Assembly (NCBI RefSeq): GCF_003967035.1
Contig: NZ_AP018560.1
Span: forward strand, 457,001 to 521,000
DNA from: Aerosticca soli
GTDB taxonomy: Bacteria > Pseudomonadota > Gammaproteobacteria > Xanthomonadales > Rhodanobacteraceae
Direction: 5' to 3'
Length of the DNA stretch: 64,000 nucleotides
Shown here: in pieces, positions 9,176 through 18,449 of the stretch
Position numbering within the stretch: the first letter of the stretch is position 1
Layout: the number at the start of each line of letters is the position of its first letter
Position numbers and translations under genes: made by a program
The notes under the pieces: generated by a model
Databases searched by the model: none
The model's input: the letters and a program-made list of their open reading frames with translations, nothing else
Told to the model about the DNA's origin: nothing

Positions 9176-10318
9176 TCAGGGCAGGGCGAGCGCCACTCGG
9201 TTGCGGCCGCCGTGCTTGGCGGCATAGAGCGCATCGTCCGCGCGGCGCAGCAGGGCCGCAGCGTCGGCATCGCCCGCATGGCGCACGGCCACGCCGAGCG
9301 AAAGGGTGACCGCCGCCGGCGTGCCCGCCAGGAAGATGGCCTCGGCCACCGTGGCGCGCAGGCGTTCGGCCAGCGCCTGGGCCGCCGCCAGGTCGGCCCC
9401 CGGCAGCAGGACCAGGAATTCCTCGCCGCCGACGCGGCCGAACGGCTGCCCGGCGCAGAGGCACGCGTGCACGCGCCCGGCCAGCGACACCAGCACCTCG
9501 TCGCCGCCGGCGTGGCCGTGGCGGTCGTTGATGTCCTTGAAGTGGTCGATGTCGAGCAGCAGCACCGCAAGCGCGCCACCGGCGCGGAACAGCCGCGCGA
9601 GCTCCTCGTCCAGGGCCAGCCGGTTGAGCACGCCGGTGAGCGGATCAGTGCGCGCCAGCCGGCGCAGCTTGGCTTGCACCGCTTCGTTGTAGAGCAGCAG
9701 GAAGCCGATGCTGGCCAGGGCCGGCTCCAGCGCGCTGTAGACCAGCTGGTAGACATTCCCCGGCGTGGCGGTGAGCAGCCCTGCCTGCGGACCGCCGAGC
9801 TCCCGCAGTCGCAGCAGCCAGCCCAGCGACGCCGCCAGCAGGATCAGCAGCATCACCCGCTGCGCCGGCGAGCCGCCGCGGCGCAGCGCCTTGCGCAGCG
9901 GCCACAGCAGCAGGGCGAGATAGACACCCAGGGCCGCGGTGGCGATGTAGACGCGGATCGCATAGTCGGGCCGGACCTGGGCGAACCAGGCGATGCCGAG
10001 CCAGCCGGCAAGGCCGGGCAGGATCAGCAGTCGTGCGCGCGTGGGCAGCCCGAGCAGCATGCGCAGGGCATGCGCGGTGCCGGCATAGGAGGCCATCAGG
10101 AGGCCATTGGCCAGGGTCACCGAGAGCGCGGTCGGGATCCGTCCGCGCAGGCCCATCAGCGTCCAGCCGACCGCCTGCAGCAGCAGGACCCAGCCCCAGA
10201 GGCGCAGACTGCGCCGCGCCACGCCGGCATAGGCGCGGGTGGCGACCAGCAGCAGCGGGGCGAGCAGCAGGGCCTGCAGGGCGCCGAGCAGGGCGACGGT
10301 GGCAAGGTCGATCGGCAC
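9176..10318 (-). CDS. Membrane-anchored diguanylate cyclase (GGDEF)
   Basis: A 380-residue protein with about seven hydrophobic helices in residues 1-210 followed by a GGDEF domain, which condenses two GTP into cyclic di-GMP. The active-site motif is GGEEF, within a normal surrounding sequence (DIDHFKDINDRHGHAGGDEVL earlier in the domain). The autoinhibitory I-site RxxD expected just ahead of GGEEF is absent: the aligned positions read Cys and Gln (CAGQPFGR). This predicts a cyclase without product inhibition at that site. GTG start at 10318. It converges on tsaD with 3 nt between stops and lies downstream of folE. Confidence 0.9.
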   Translation of the reverse strand: MPIDLATVALLGALQALLLAPLLLVATRAYAGVARRSLRLWGWVLLLQAVGWTLMGLRGRIPTALSVTLANGLLMASYAGTAHALRMLLGLPTRARLLILPGLAGWLGIAWFAQVRPDYAIRVYIATAALGVYLALLLWPLRKALRRGGSPAQRVMLLILLAASLGWLLRLRELGGPQAGLLTATPGNVYQLVYSALEPALASIGFLLLYNEAVQAKLRRLARTDPLTGVLNRLALDEELARLFRAGGALAVLLLDIDHFKDINDRHGHAGGDEVLVSLAGRVHACLCAGQPFGRVGGEEFLVLLPGADLAAAQALAERLRATVAEAIFLAGTPAAVTLSLGVAVRHAGDADAAALLRRADDALYAAKHGGRNRVALALP

Positions 10319-10390
10319 GTGGCGTCTTCGCAGGACCGCGCGGCAAGGGGCGGCGTCCCGCCGATGACATCGGCCGGGCGCGGGAAAACT

Positions 10391-10993
10391 TCAGGCGTGG
10401 CCGCGGTCGATGCCGATGAAACGCAGGAACTCGCCGCGGGTGCGGGCATCCTCGCGGAAGGTGCCGCGCATCTGGCTGGTCACCATCGACACGCCGCGCT
10501 TGTGCACGCCGCGCGTGGTCATGCATTCGTGGCTGGCCTCGATGACCACCGCCACGCCACGCGGCATCAGGGTCACCTCGATGCAGTGGGCGATCTGCGC
10601 GGTGAGCTTTTCCTGCACCTGGAAGCGCCGCGCGTAGCCGTCGACCACGCGGGCGAGCTTGCTGATGCCGACCACGCGCCGGTCCGGCAGGTAGCCGACG
10701 TGGGCGCGGCCGATGATCGGTGCCATGTGGTGTTCGCAATGGCTCTCGAAGGCGATGTCGCGCAGCACGACCATCTCGTCGTAGCCCTCGACCTCCTCGA
10801 AGGTGCGCTCCAGATAGGCGGCCGGATCCTCGCCGTAGCCGGAAAACCAGTCGCGGTAGGCCTTGACCACGCGGTGTGGTGTGTCGAGCAGGCCCTCGCG
10901 GCCGGGATCGTCGCCGGCCCAGCGCAGCAGGGTGCGTATGGCCTCTTCGGCCTGTTCGCGGGTGACGTCGGAGGGATGCTTGGGGTCGCTCAC
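10391..10993 (-). CDS. folE: GTP cyclohydrolase I
   Basis: First enzyme of folate synthesis, converting GTP to 7,8-dihydroneopterin triphosphate. The family core is complete: [14 protein letters not shown], the zinc/active-site motif [19 protein letters not shown], and the second zinc Cys in ECMTTRGV. The 200 residues from GTG at 10993 are slightly shorter than E. coli FolE (222) because the N-terminal helix is short. The frame remains open upstream, but that region overlaps rmuC and does not resemble the family. It lies 58 nt after rmuC on the same strand. Confidence 0.96.
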   Translation of the reverse strand: MSDPKHPSDVTREQAEEAIRTLLRWAGDDPGREGLLDTPHRVVKAYRDWFSGYGEDPAAYLERTFEEVEGYDEMVVLRDIAFESHCEHHMAPIIGRAHVGYLPDRRVVGISKLARVVDGYARRFQVQEKLTAQIAHCIEVTLMPRGVAVVIEASHECMTTRGVHKRGVSMVTSQMRGTFREDARTRGEFLRFIGIDRGHA

Positions 10994-11051
10994 GCGAGGG
11001 GACTCCGGGATCGATGGGCCGTCGAGTGTAAACGCCGGCCGCGGCACCTGA

Positions 11052-12482
11052 TCAGGCCGGCGGTTCGGCAGGCCGCTCGGCGTCGGGCAGGCCGAGCAGC
11101 GCCTCGGCTTCCGCGCCGGGCAGCGTCTCGACCTCGCGCAGCTTGCGCTCGATCGCGCGCGAGCGCACGCCGGTCTGGCTGATCTGCTTCTGCGCCTGCT
11201 CGAGCTTCTCGCCGACCCTGTCCAGCACCTCGCCGAACTTGCCAAACTCGGTCTTCACCGCGCCGAGCACGCGCCATACCTCGGAGGAACGCTGTTCGAT
11301 CGCCAGCGTGCGAAAGCCCATCTGCAGGCTGTTGAGCAGCGCGGCCAGCGTGGTCGGGCCGGCGACGACGACGCGATGCTCGCGCTGCAGCGCATCGACC
11401 ACGCCGGGCCGGCGGATGACCTCGGCATACAGGCCTTCGGTGGGCAGGAACAGCACGGCGAAATCGGTGGTGTGCGGCGGGGCGATGTACTTCTCGCGGA
11501 TCGAGCGCGCCTCGGCGCGGATCGCGCGTTCGAGCTGGGCACCGGCCGCCTTCGCCGCCTCGGCGTCGGCGCGTTCCTGCGCATCCAGCAGCCGCTCGTA
11601 ATCCTCGCGCGGGAACTTGGCGTCGATCGGCAGCCACACCGGCGCCTCGCGCTCGCCGCGGCCGGGCAGGCGGATGGCGAAGTCCACCGCCTCGCGGCTG
11701 CCGGGCTTGACCATCACGCCGCGCGCGTACTGCTCGGCGGCGAACAACTGCTCGAGCAGGCTTTCCAGCTGCACCTCGCCCCAGCCGCCGCGCGTCTTGA
11801 CGTTGCCGAGCACGCGCTTCAAATCGCCCACGCCGGCGGCCAGGCTCTGCATCTCGCCCAGGCCCTGATGCACCTGCGCCAGCATCCGGGTGACGTTGCC
11901 GAAGCTCTCGGTCAGCCGCGACTCCAGCGTGGCGTGCAGTTTTTCATCGACGGTGGCGCGCATCTGCTCGAGCTTGGCCGCATTGTCGGCCTGCAGGGCC
12001 TGCAGCCGTGCCTCCAGCGTGGCGCGCACCTCGGCCAGGCGCTTGTCGCTGTCGGCGGCGAGCGCGGCCAGATGCTCGCCCTGCTGGGTGCCGAAGCGCA
12101 TCAGCGCGAGCGTGGTTTCCTCGCGGTTGCGGCGCGCGTCCTCGGCCAGGCGCTGGGCGAGCGTCTGCAGGCCCTGCTCGGTACGGTCGGTCAGCAGCTC
12201 CAGCCGCTTGGCGAAAGCCTCGATGCGCTCGGCCTGATGCCGCGCATGGCCATCCAGGCGATCGCCCAGATGCGCGCGGAAGTGCTCGAAGCCCTGCTGC
12301 AATTCGCCGCGGCCGGCCCGCTGCTCCTGCGCCAGCGCCTCGCGCAGATGGCGGTTGTCCTCGCGCAGCACGTCCAGGCGGGCGAGCAGATCCTCGCGCC
12401 GGCTGCGCAGCAGCAGGACGATCTGCAGCGCGACGATGACCAGGGCGAGCAGCAGGAGGAGGGCGAGCGGCAGGGTCGGCAT
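11052..12482 (-). CDS. rmuC: DNA recombination protein RmuC
   Basis: A 476-residue protein anchored by one N-terminal transmembrane helix ([22 protein letters not shown]), followed by about 200 residues of heptad-rich coiled coil. The RmuC nuclease-like domain comes next ([19 protein letters not shown], then [17 protein letters not shown], then [16 protein letters not shown]). RmuC limits inversions between short inverted repeats; it is thought to be an endonuclease of the PD-(D/E)xK type, and the Asp-Ala-Lys in PIDAKFP is consistent with that. Start ATG at 12482 is preferred over 12512 because it puts the membrane helix at the N-terminus. Confidence 0.93.
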   Translation of the reverse strand: MPTLPLALLLLLALVIVALQIVLLLRSRREDLLARLDVLREDNRHLREALAQEQRAGRGELQQGFEHFRAHLGDRLDGHARHQAERIEAFAKRLELLTDRTEQGLQTLAQRLAEDARRNREETTLALMRFGTQQGEHLAALAADSDKRLAEVRATLEARLQALQADNAAKLEQMRATVDEKLHATLESRLTESFGNVTRMLAQVHQGLGEMQSLAAGVGDLKRVLGNVKTRGGWGEVQLESLLEQLFAAEQYARGVMVKPGSREAVDFAIRLPGRGEREAPVWLPIDAKFPREDYERLLDAQERADAEAAKAAGAQLERAIRAEARSIREKYIAPPHTTDFAVLFLPTEGLYAEVIRRPGVVDALQREHRVVVAGPTTLAALLNSLQMGFRTLAIEQRSSEVWRVLGAVKTEFGKFGEVLDRVGEKLEQAQKQISQTGVRSRAIERKLREVETLPGAEAEALLGLPDAERPAEPPA

Positions 12483-12551
12483 CGGCGGCACTCGAACGGT
12501 GGAGAAGGGCAAAGTGTACGCATGCCCGGCGCAGATCCTGCGACCGGCGGG

Positions 12552-13601
12552 TCAGCGCGGGCGCCTGCGTTCGAGGTAGCGCAGCGTGCGCCGCTCCAGC
12601 TCGCGCAGGTTGCGGCACGGGGAGGCGAAGGCGCGCTGCAGGCTGCCGTCGTGCCAGCCTTCGAAGATGCGCGGATGGATGTACGAGGCGCGGCACACCG
12701 CCGGCGTGTTGCGCAGTACGCAGGCCACCTCGGCCACTGCCGCGGCGAGTGCACGCCGGCGCGCCCGTTCGCCGCCGCTCGCCGGCAGCGGCGTGGCCGC
12801 CAGCACGCGCGCCGCGTGCACCGTACCGCCCCAGGTGCGGAAGTCCTTGGCGCTGAAGTCGGTGCCGCAGACCGCGCGGAGGTAATCGTTGACCTGGCCC
12901 GAATCCACCGGCTCTCTGGCGCCGGTGTCGTCCAGATACTGGAACAGTCGCTGCCCGGGCAGCTGCTGCACGCGGCGCACGATCGCCGCCAATCGCCGGT
13001 CGTCCAGGACCAGTGCGTGATCCTGCCCGCTCTTGCCGCGGAAGGTGAAGACCAGGCGGCCGCGCGCGACCCGCACGTGACGCGAGCGCAGCGTGGTCAG
13101 GCCGTAGCTGCGGTTGTCGCGGGCGTAGCATTCGTTGCCGATGCGGATCAGCGTCTGGTCGAGCAGGCGCACCACCAGCGCCAGCACCTTCTCGCGTGGC
13201 AGGCCCGGGCGCGCCAGGTCGCGGCCGACGCGGCGCCGCAAGGCCGGCAGCGCCGCGCCGAAGGCGGCCACGCGATCGAACTTGCCGTGCTCGCGCAGCG
13301 CACGCCAGCGCGGGTGATAGCGGTACTGCTTGCGGCCGCGCGCATCGCGCCCGGTGGCCTGCAGGTGCCCGCGCGGATCGGCGCAGATCCACACGTCCTC
13401 GTAGGCCGGTGGTATCGCCAGCGCGCGGATGCGGGCCAGTGCGTCCGCGGCGGTGACCGGCCGGCCGTCGGCATCGACATAGCGGAACGCTTTGCCGCGC
13501 CGCAGCCGGCGGATGCCGGGCTGGCGGTCGCTGACGTAGACCAGTCCGGCGGCGCGCGCCTCGGCGCGCAGCTCGGGCGGGATCGCGGCGGGCTCGCTCA
13601 T
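12552..13601 (-). CDS. DNA topoisomerase IB (poxvirus-like)
   Basis: A 349-residue type IB topoisomerase, which relaxes supercoils through a 3'-phosphotyrosyl intermediate. Signs: an N-terminal domain with IPPAYEDVWICADPRGHLQATGRDARGRKQY, RIGNECYARDNRSYGLTTLR, the FRGKSGQDH motif holding the catalytic Lys/Arg region, and the catalytic Tyr at about residue 307 in CRASYIHPRI. The length matches the compact bacterial/viral class. Bacterial copies are accessory to topoisomerases I and IV. It sits 42 nt from the rlmI-like gene upstream on the same strand. Confidence 0.93.
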   Translation of the reverse strand: MSEPAAIPPELRAEARAAGLVYVSDRQPGIRRLRRGKAFRYVDADGRPVTAADALARIRALAIPPAYEDVWICADPRGHLQATGRDARGRKQYRYHPRWRALREHGKFDRVAAFGAALPALRRRVGRDLARPGLPREKVLALVVRLLDQTLIRIGNECYARDNRSYGLTTLRSRHVRVARGRLVFTFRGKSGQDHALVLDDRRLAAIVRRVQQLPGQRLFQYLDDTGAREPVDSGQVNDYLRAVCGTDFSAKDFRTWGGTVHAARVLAATPLPASGGERARRRALAAAVAEVACVLRNTPAVCRASYIHPRIFEGWHDGSLQRAFASPCRNLRELERRTLRYLERRRPR

Positions 13602-13643
13602 GCCGCCGCAGTCTGCGCACGGCCGATCAAGACGGCGTCGAGG

Positions 13644-14828
13644 TCAATCGACCCGGCAGAACACCGCCTTCAGGTAGCGCCCTTCGGGCACGTCGGCGCG
13701 CACCGGATGGTCGGCGCCGGCGCCGCGCACTTCCAGGATCTGGATCGTGCGGCCGGCGTTGGCCGCCACGCGACGCAGCATCTCGAGAAAATCCGCCTCG
13801 CCGACCAGGCCGGTGCACGAGCAGGTCAGCAGCAGGCCGCCGGGCGGGATCACGTCGAGCGCGAGGCGGTTCATCGCGAAGTATTTCTTGAGCGCCTCGA
13901 GCACCTTGTGGCGGTCGCGGGTGAGCTTGGGCGGATCGAGCACCACCGCGTCGTACTGCTCGCCGCGCGCCACCGCGTTGCGCAGCCAGTCGAACAGGTC
14001 GGCTTGCTGGAAGTCCACCGCCACATGGTTCGCGGCGGCGTTGGCGCGGGCGATGTCCAGGATGCCGGCGTCCATGTCCACGCCGACGGCTTCGCGCGCG
14101 CCAGCGGCCATCGCGTGCACGGCGAAGCCGCCGGCGTTGCAGCACAGGTCGAGCACGCGCCGGCCTTTCGCCAGTTCGGCGAAGCGGCGGCGGTTGTCGC
14201 GCTGGTCGGCGAAAAAGCCGGTCTTGTGGCCCGAGCCCGGCGCCGCGTGGAAGGTCAGGCCGTGCTCGTGTACCGCGACCGGCGCGGGCGGCTCGGCGGC
14301 GCGGCAGTCGAAGGATTCCTGCTTCTGCACGTGGCTCTCGGCGAACCCGTACAGCCGCGCACCGGGGAAGTGTTGCAGCAGCGCGGCGTGGATCGCCTCG
14401 CGGAACTTCCACATGCCGGCGGCGAAGTATTCGACCACCAGCACGTCGGCATAGCGGTCGACGATGAGCCCGGACAGATCGTCGCCCTCGCTGTGCACCA
14501 CCCGCCAGGCATCGCTCTCGGCATCGAGGCGCAGCAGCTCGCGGCGCAGCGCGACCGCCCTGGCGATGCGCGCGGCGATCCAGCTCGCATCGATGGCTTC
14601 GTCCGGATCGCGGCTGAGCAGGCGCAGCGCGATGCGCGCGTGGCCGTTCCAGAAGCCGCGGCCGACGAAGCGGCCCTGGGCGTCCTGCACCTCGACCACG
14701 CTGCCCGGCGGCAGGCGCTGCTCGGGCTTGCGCACCTGCGCGGACCAGATCCACGGATGTCCGGGCGCGCGCTCGGTGGCGAGCCGGATCACCGGCGGCG
14801 AAGCGGGCGGGGTTTCCATCGCCGGCAT
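13644..14828 (-). CDS. rlmI: Class I SAM-dependent rRNA methyltransferase, RlmI-like (23S rRNA m5C1962)
   Basis: A 394-residue protein with the RlmI arrangement: an N-terminal PUA-like RNA-binding region (HPWIWSAQVRKPE, VGRGFWNGHARIALR), a middle EEHEC-like domain, and a Rossmann methyltransferase with the SAM-binding VLDLCCNAGGFAVHA near residue 225, VVLDPPKLTRDR near 305 and the cysteine-containing TCSCTGLV near 345. E. coli RlmI makes 5-methylcytosine at 23S position 1962. Start ATG at 14828 or nine bases later at 14819. Upstream gene on the same strand ends 14 nt away. Confidence 0.9.
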   Translation of the reverse strand: MPAMETPPASPPVIRLATERAPGHPWIWSAQVRKPEQRLPPGSVVEVQDAQGRFVGRGFWNGHARIALRLLSRDPDEAIDASWIAARIARAVALRRELLRLDAESDAWRVVHSEGDDLSGLIVDRYADVLVVEYFAAGMWKFREAIHAALLQHFPGARLYGFAESHVQKQESFDCRAAEPPAPVAVHEHGLTFHAAPGSGHKTGFFADQRDNRRRFAELAKGRRVLDLCCNAGGFAVHAMAAGAREAVGVDMDAGILDIARANAAANHVAVDFQQADLFDWLRNAVARGEQYDAVVLDPPKLTRDRHKVLEALKKYFAMNRLALDVIPPGGLLLTCSCTGLVGEADFLEMLRRVAANAGRTIQILEVRGAGADHPVRADVPEGRYLKAVFCRVD

Positions 14829-14842
14829 GATAGCTCCCGTGT

Positions 14843-15280
14843 TCAACGCAACTTGAGCAGCAGCCAGGCCACGAGCGCGAGCAGGTTGATGCCCAGGCGC
14901 GTGACGGCCGGCCCCGCGAGCGCCAAGGCGAAGCCCTGGCTGCCGAAGCCGCCTTCCAGCCACGGATGGTCGAGCCGCGCGGTGCTGGCATACAGATTGA
15001 GGTAGGCGCCGCAGTGCAGCCCGTAGCTCAACACCGGCGTGGCCAGCAGCGGCAGTTGCAGGAGTTGCGCCCAGCTGGACAGGCGCACGCCGCGTTCGTG
15101 GCCTTCCACCAGCAGCACCCCGGCGACCAGCACGAAGCCGAACAGCAGCAGGCCAATCAGCGCGTGCAGATTGTCCAGCGTGCTGCCCGGCGGCCACAGC
15201 CGGCGCAGCATGGCGCTTGCGCCGTAGAAGCCGCCGGCGATCTCGAGGATGCCGATCAGGCGGAACAGGAAACTGCGCAT
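14843..15280 (-). CDS. Hypothetical four-helix membrane protein
   Basis: A 145-residue protein with four hydrophobic segments (near residues 5-25, 40-60, 72-92 and 118-142) and a short Gly-rich loop (WLEGGFGSQGFALALAG). I do not recognise a family. It lies between the srkA-like kinase and the rlmI-like gene on the same strand with small gaps and is probably co-transcribed with them. Confidence 0.65.
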   Translation of the reverse strand: MRSFLFRLIGILEIAGGFYGASAMLRRLWPPGSTLDNLHALIGLLLFGFVLVAGVLLVEGHERGVRLSSWAQLLQLPLLATPVLSYGLHCGAYLNLYASTARLDHPWLEGGFGSQGFALALAGPAVTRLGINLLALVAWLLLKLR

Positions 15281-15314
15281 GGATGCTCCGGGGTCGATGG
15301 GTTCAAGGTCGGTT

Positions 15315-16319
15315 TCAGCCGAGCGCCTCGGCGAGCTCGCCGAGGTCGGCCACGTGCTGCTCCCACCACGACGGCTCGGCCGCGAACGGAAAGGCGGCGG
15401 GAAAGGCCGGATCGTTCCAGCGCGCGGCGATCCAGCCGGCATGGTGCACCTGGCGCATCGCGCGCAGGGCGGGAATCAGCGCCAGCTCGGCGGGGTCGAA
15501 GTCGCGCATGGACGTATAGCCGTCCAGCAGTCCATGCATGGCGCGCTCGTCGTGGGCCAGCATCCACAGGTCCTGCACCGCCGGGCCCATGCGCGCGTCG
15601 TCGAGGTCGACGAAGTGCGGTCCCGCGTCGGTCCACAGCACGTTGCCGGGATGGCAGTCGCCATGCAAGCGCAGCCTGCGCACCGTGCCGACCGTGGCCT
15701 CGCGTGCGGCGATCGCCTCGTCCAGGCGCGCGACGGCCGCCCGGTAGCGGTCACGCAGCGCCGCGGGCAGCAGGGGCGAGGCGAGGACGGCCCGGGAAGG
15801 GCGCTCGACCAGGGTGGCGCGGTCGATCGCGCCGCGATGCAGGAATGGCGCACGCGCACCGACCGCGTGGATACGCGCGATCAGCCGGCCGAGCCAGGCG
15901 AGCTCCTCGACCGATTCCAGCGTCGGCGCGCGGCCGCCGTGGCGCGGCGCGATCGCGTAGCGGTAACCGGCGTGGTGCAGCAGGGTGCGGCCGGCGAAGG
16001 CGAGCGGCGCCACCACTGGCAGTTCGGCCCCGGCAAGCTCGCCGGCGAAGGCGTGTTCCTCCAGGATCGCCGCGTCGCTCCAGCGGCCCGGCCGGTAGAA
16101 CTTGACCACCACCGGCGCGGCGTCTTCCAGCCCCACTTGCCAGACCCGGTTCTCGTAGCTGTTGAGCGCGAACAGCCGGCCGTCGGGCATCAGCCCGCAG
16201 GCGGCCACGGCGTCGAGCACGCGATCGGGAGTGAGGTCGGCATAGGGCGCGTGCGTGCTCGCCGGCCGGGCTTTCGCTGCGTCAAACGCGGGCGCGTCGC
16301 CGGCCGGCGGCCGTGGCAT
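15315..16319 (-). CDS. srkA: Stress response kinase A-like serine/threonine kinase (SrkA/YihE family)
   Basis: A 334-residue APH/choline-kinase-fold protein. E. coli SrkA (328 residues) protects against envelope and antibiotic stress by Ser/Thr phosphorylation. Key motifs: the Lys of VVVKFYRPGRW near residue 75, the catalytic loop LHGDCHPGNVLW near 218, and the metal-binding FVDLDDA near 236. The family signature RPGRWS and the C-terminal WWEQHVADL are also present. ATG at 16319 is used; ATG at 16328 would overlap the stop of the upstream thioesterase gene. Same strand and near-zero spacing to that gene. Confidence 0.9.
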   Translation of the reverse strand: MPRPPAGDAPAFDAAKARPASTHAPYADLTPDRVLDAVAACGLMPDGRLFALNSYENRVWQVGLEDAAPVVVKFYRPGRWSDAAILEEHAFAGELAGAELPVVAPLAFAGRTLLHHAGYRYAIAPRHGGRAPTLESVEELAWLGRLIARIHAVGARAPFLHRGAIDRATLVERPSRAVLASPLLPAALRDRYRAAVARLDEAIAAREATVGTVRRLRLHGDCHPGNVLWTDAGPHFVDLDDARMGPAVQDLWMLAHDERAMHGLLDGYTSMRDFDPAELALIPALRAMRQVHHAGWIAARWNDPAFPAAFPFAAEPSWWEQHVADLGELAEALG

Positions 16320-16327
16320 GGCGCACA

Positions 16328-16765
16328 TCAGCGCCGCGCGTGGGTGGCCGGGACCACGGCCATGGTCAGGCGCGAGGCGCACACCAGCGCGCCCTGCTCG
16401 TTCTCGATGCGGATGTCCCAGACCTGCGTGCGCCGGCCCAGGTGCAGCACGCGCGCGGTGCCGGTCACCGTGCCGGCACGCACCCCGCGCACGTGGTTGG
16501 CGTTGATCTCGAGCCCCACCGCCATTTCCTCCTCGGGATCGAGGGTGAGCAGCGCGGCGAAGCTGCCGAGCGTCTCGGCCAGCGCCACCGAGGCGCCGCC
16601 GTGCAGCAGGCCGTAGGGTTGATGGGTGCGCCGGTCCACCGGCATGGTGCCGGCCAGCCAGTCCTCGCCCACGGCGGTGATGCGGATGTCCAGCGTTTCC
16701 ATCAGGGTGTCGCGGCTCCAGCCGTTGAGCCGCTCGAGAGAGGTGTCCTGCTTCCAGATCGCCAT
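16328..16765 (-). CDS. Hotdog-fold thioesterase (YdiI/MenI-PaaI type)
   Basis: A 145-residue hotdog-fold acyl-CoA thioesterase. The signature HQPYGLLHGGASVALAETLGS (residues ~47-67) contains the catalytic-helix HGG and the Glu used as general base. The N-terminal SLERLNGWSRDTLMETLDI and C-terminal WDIRIENEQGALVCASRLT are typical of the YdiI/EntH branch, which hydrolyses aryl- and acyl-CoA. The physiological substrate cannot be assigned from sequence. The stop codon abuts the start of the srkA-like gene, suggesting one operon. Confidence 0.88.
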   Translation of the reverse strand: MAIWKQDTSLERLNGWSRDTLMETLDIRITAVGEDWLAGTMPVDRRTHQPYGLLHGGASVALAETLGSFAALLTLDPEEEMAVGLEINANHVRGVRAGTVTGTARVLHLGRRTQVWDIRIENEQGALVCASRLTMAVVPATHARR

Positions 16766-16822
16766 GTGTGTTGATTCCCGCCGGGCCGGACCGCATTGTC
16801 GTGCCTGCCCCTCACACTGACA

Positions 16823-17896
16823 ATGCGCCTCGTGTTCGACGTCACCCTCCATGGCTCGGGTCGCCGCTTTGCGGTGGCCGCCGGCGAAACCGTGCTCGAG
16901 GCCGCCCAGCGCGCCGGCATCGCGCTGCCGTATTCGTGCCGCGCCGGTACCTGCGGCAGTTGCAAGGCGACCCTGCGCGAAGGACGCTGCCGTTATCCAC
17001 ATCAGCCGCCGCTGGCGCTGGATGCGGCCGAGCGCGCGCACCACGCGATCCTGCTCTGCCAGGCGGTGCCGTGCAGCGATCTGGTCATCGAGGCGCGCGA
17101 AGTGCCTTCGGTGGAGGAGATCGCGCGCCGGCGGCTGATGGTAACGGTGGCGGCCAAGCAGGTGCTGGCGCCGGCGGTGGTCGGGCTGGTCCTCGTCCCG
17201 GCGCCGGGCGAGACGCCGCTACGCTGGCTGCCGGGGCAGTATCTGGACGTGCTGCTTGCCGACGGCCGGCGGCGCTCGTTCTCGATCGCCAACGCCCCGC
17301 GCGGCGACGGCGCGATCGAGCTGCATGTGCGCCACGTCGCCGGCGGCGGCTTCACCGGCTGGGTGGCCGAAGGGCTCGCCGTGGGCGACCGGCTGCACGT
17401 CGAAGGCCCGCTCGGCACCTTCGTTCCGCGCGAAGATTCCGAGCGCCCGCTGCTGTTCGTCGCCGGCGGCACCGGCTTCGCGCCGATCAAGGCGATCATC
17501 GAGCACTTCCTGGCGCTGGGCACGCGCCGGCCCATCGATCTCTATTGGGGCGCGCGCAGCCTGGCCGACCTCTACCTGCGCGACCTGGCACGCTCCTGGG
17601 TCCGGCCCGAGCCGCCGCTGCGCTTTCATCCGGTGCTGTCCGATCCCGCCGAGGCCGCGGCCACCGGCGTGCGTGCGGGGCTGGTGCACCAGGCGGTGCT
17701 CGAGGACTGGCCCGATCTGGCCGGCCACGACGTCTACATGAGCGGCCCGCCGGCGATGATCGATGCCGCGCGGCATGCCTTCCTCGCCGCCGGCCTGCCC
17801 GAGTCGCGGCTGTATTTCGACTCCTTCGAGTACGCTCCCGACGCGCTGGCGCACATACTCGCCGCCCGCGCCGGCATCCGCGCGCAGCGGGCCTGA
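16823..17896 (+). CDS. 2Fe-2S ferredoxin / FAD-NAD(P)H oxidoreductase (CDP-6-deoxy-glucoseen reductase-like)
   Basis: A 357-residue three-part electron-transfer protein. Residues ~1-90 form a plant-type ferredoxin with the cluster ligands in YSCRAGTCGSCKA and LLCQ. Next is an FAD-binding domain with RSFSIAN (near residue 152), then an NAD(P)H-binding domain starting at the GGTGFAPIKAI motif (near 220) and ending in YMSGPPAM and FDSFEY. It resembles AscD/RfbI-type reductases and reductase components of oxygenases. Without an oxygenase or deoxysugar cluster nearby, the electron acceptor is unknown. ATG at 16823 is chosen for the ferredoxin N-terminus; an upstream GTG exists at 16796. Divergent from the thioesterase gene. 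Confidence 0.85.
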   Translation: MRLVFDVTLHGSGRRFAVAAGETVLEAAQRAGIALPYSCRAGTCGSCKATLREGRCRYPHQPPLALDAAERAHHAILLCQAVPCSDLVIEAREVPSVEEIARRRLMVTVAAKQVLAPAVVGLVLVPAPGETPLRWLPGQYLDVLLADGRRRSFSIANAPRGDGAIELHVRHVAGGGFTGWVAEGLAVGDRLHVEGPLGTFVPREDSERPLLFVAGGTGFAPIKAIIEHFLALGTRRPIDLYWGARSLADLYLRDLARSWVRPEPPLRFHPVLSDPAEAAATGVRAGLVHQAVLEDWPDLAGHDVYMSGPPAMIDAARHAFLAAGLPESRLYFDSFEYAPDALAHILAARAGIRAQRA

Positions 17897-17899
17897 AGC

Positions 17900-18343
17900 C
17901 TACTTGCCGCCCTTGGCGACCGGCAGCTGCGCCTGCTGCCAGGCGAGCGTGCCGCCCTCGAGCACGTAGACCCGGCTGAAGCCGGCCTTGATCAGGCGCT
18001 GGGCCGGCTTGTCCAGCCCGCGACCGTCGCGGTCGATCAGCACCACCGGCAGTTCCTTGGCCTTGGCCAGGTCCTTGTGCTCCGGGTCGAACTGGCTGGG
18101 CAGCACGTGACGCACGCCGGGCAGGTGGGCCTTCTCGTAGTCGGCGCGCGCGGAGAGATCGATCAGCAGCGGCTGCTCGCGGTTGATGAGCAGGGTCAGG
18201 CCCGCCGGCGTCAGCGTCTTGTACTTGCGCAGCTTGAGCATGACCTCGGTGACGATGAGCCCGAGCAGGATCAGCACGAACAGCGCCGCCAGCGCCAGGT
18301 GGTTGCCCAGGAAGGCAGGGAGCTTGTGCAGAACGTCGTTCAT
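17900..18343 (-). CDS. Membrane-anchored rhodanese-like protein lacking the catalytic Cys
   Basis: A 147-residue protein: an N-terminal transmembrane helix (LALAALFVLILLGLIVTEVML) and a rhodanese fold (LLIDLSARADYEKAHLPGVRHV, then VVLIDRDGRGLDKPAQRLIKAGF, then VYVLEGGTLAWQQA). The architecture is that of E. coli YibN. The position normally holding the sulfurtransferase Cys reads Asp in VVLIDRDGRG, and the whole protein contains no Cys. It therefore cannot do classical persulfide transfer and is more likely a scaffold or regulatory domain. Converges on the ferredoxin reductase gene with 3 nt between them. Confidence 0.85.
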   Translation of the reverse strand: MNDVLHKLPAFLGNHLALAALFVLILLGLIVTEVMLKLRKYKTLTPAGLTLLINREQPLLIDLSARADYEKAHLPGVRHVLPSQFDPEHKDLAKAKELPVVLIDRDGRGLDKPAQRLIKAGFSRVYVLEGGTLAWQQAQLPVAKGGK

Positions 18344-18449
18344 CGCGGCGAGGCTTCTCGGCAGGGCAAACCGGCGATTATCCGCAAGCGCCGGACGCGG
18401 CGCAAAACCGCGTCCGGAAGATCCGGCCATGAAAGCCGGCCGGCGAGGA

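Noticed and set aside
11376-15005. Open frame of about 1200 codons on the plus strand
   Set aside because: It runs antisense to folE-side rmuC, topoisomerase IB and rlmI-like genes and is composed of Ala/Gly/Arg/Gln-rich low-complexity sequence, a normal effect of high GC.
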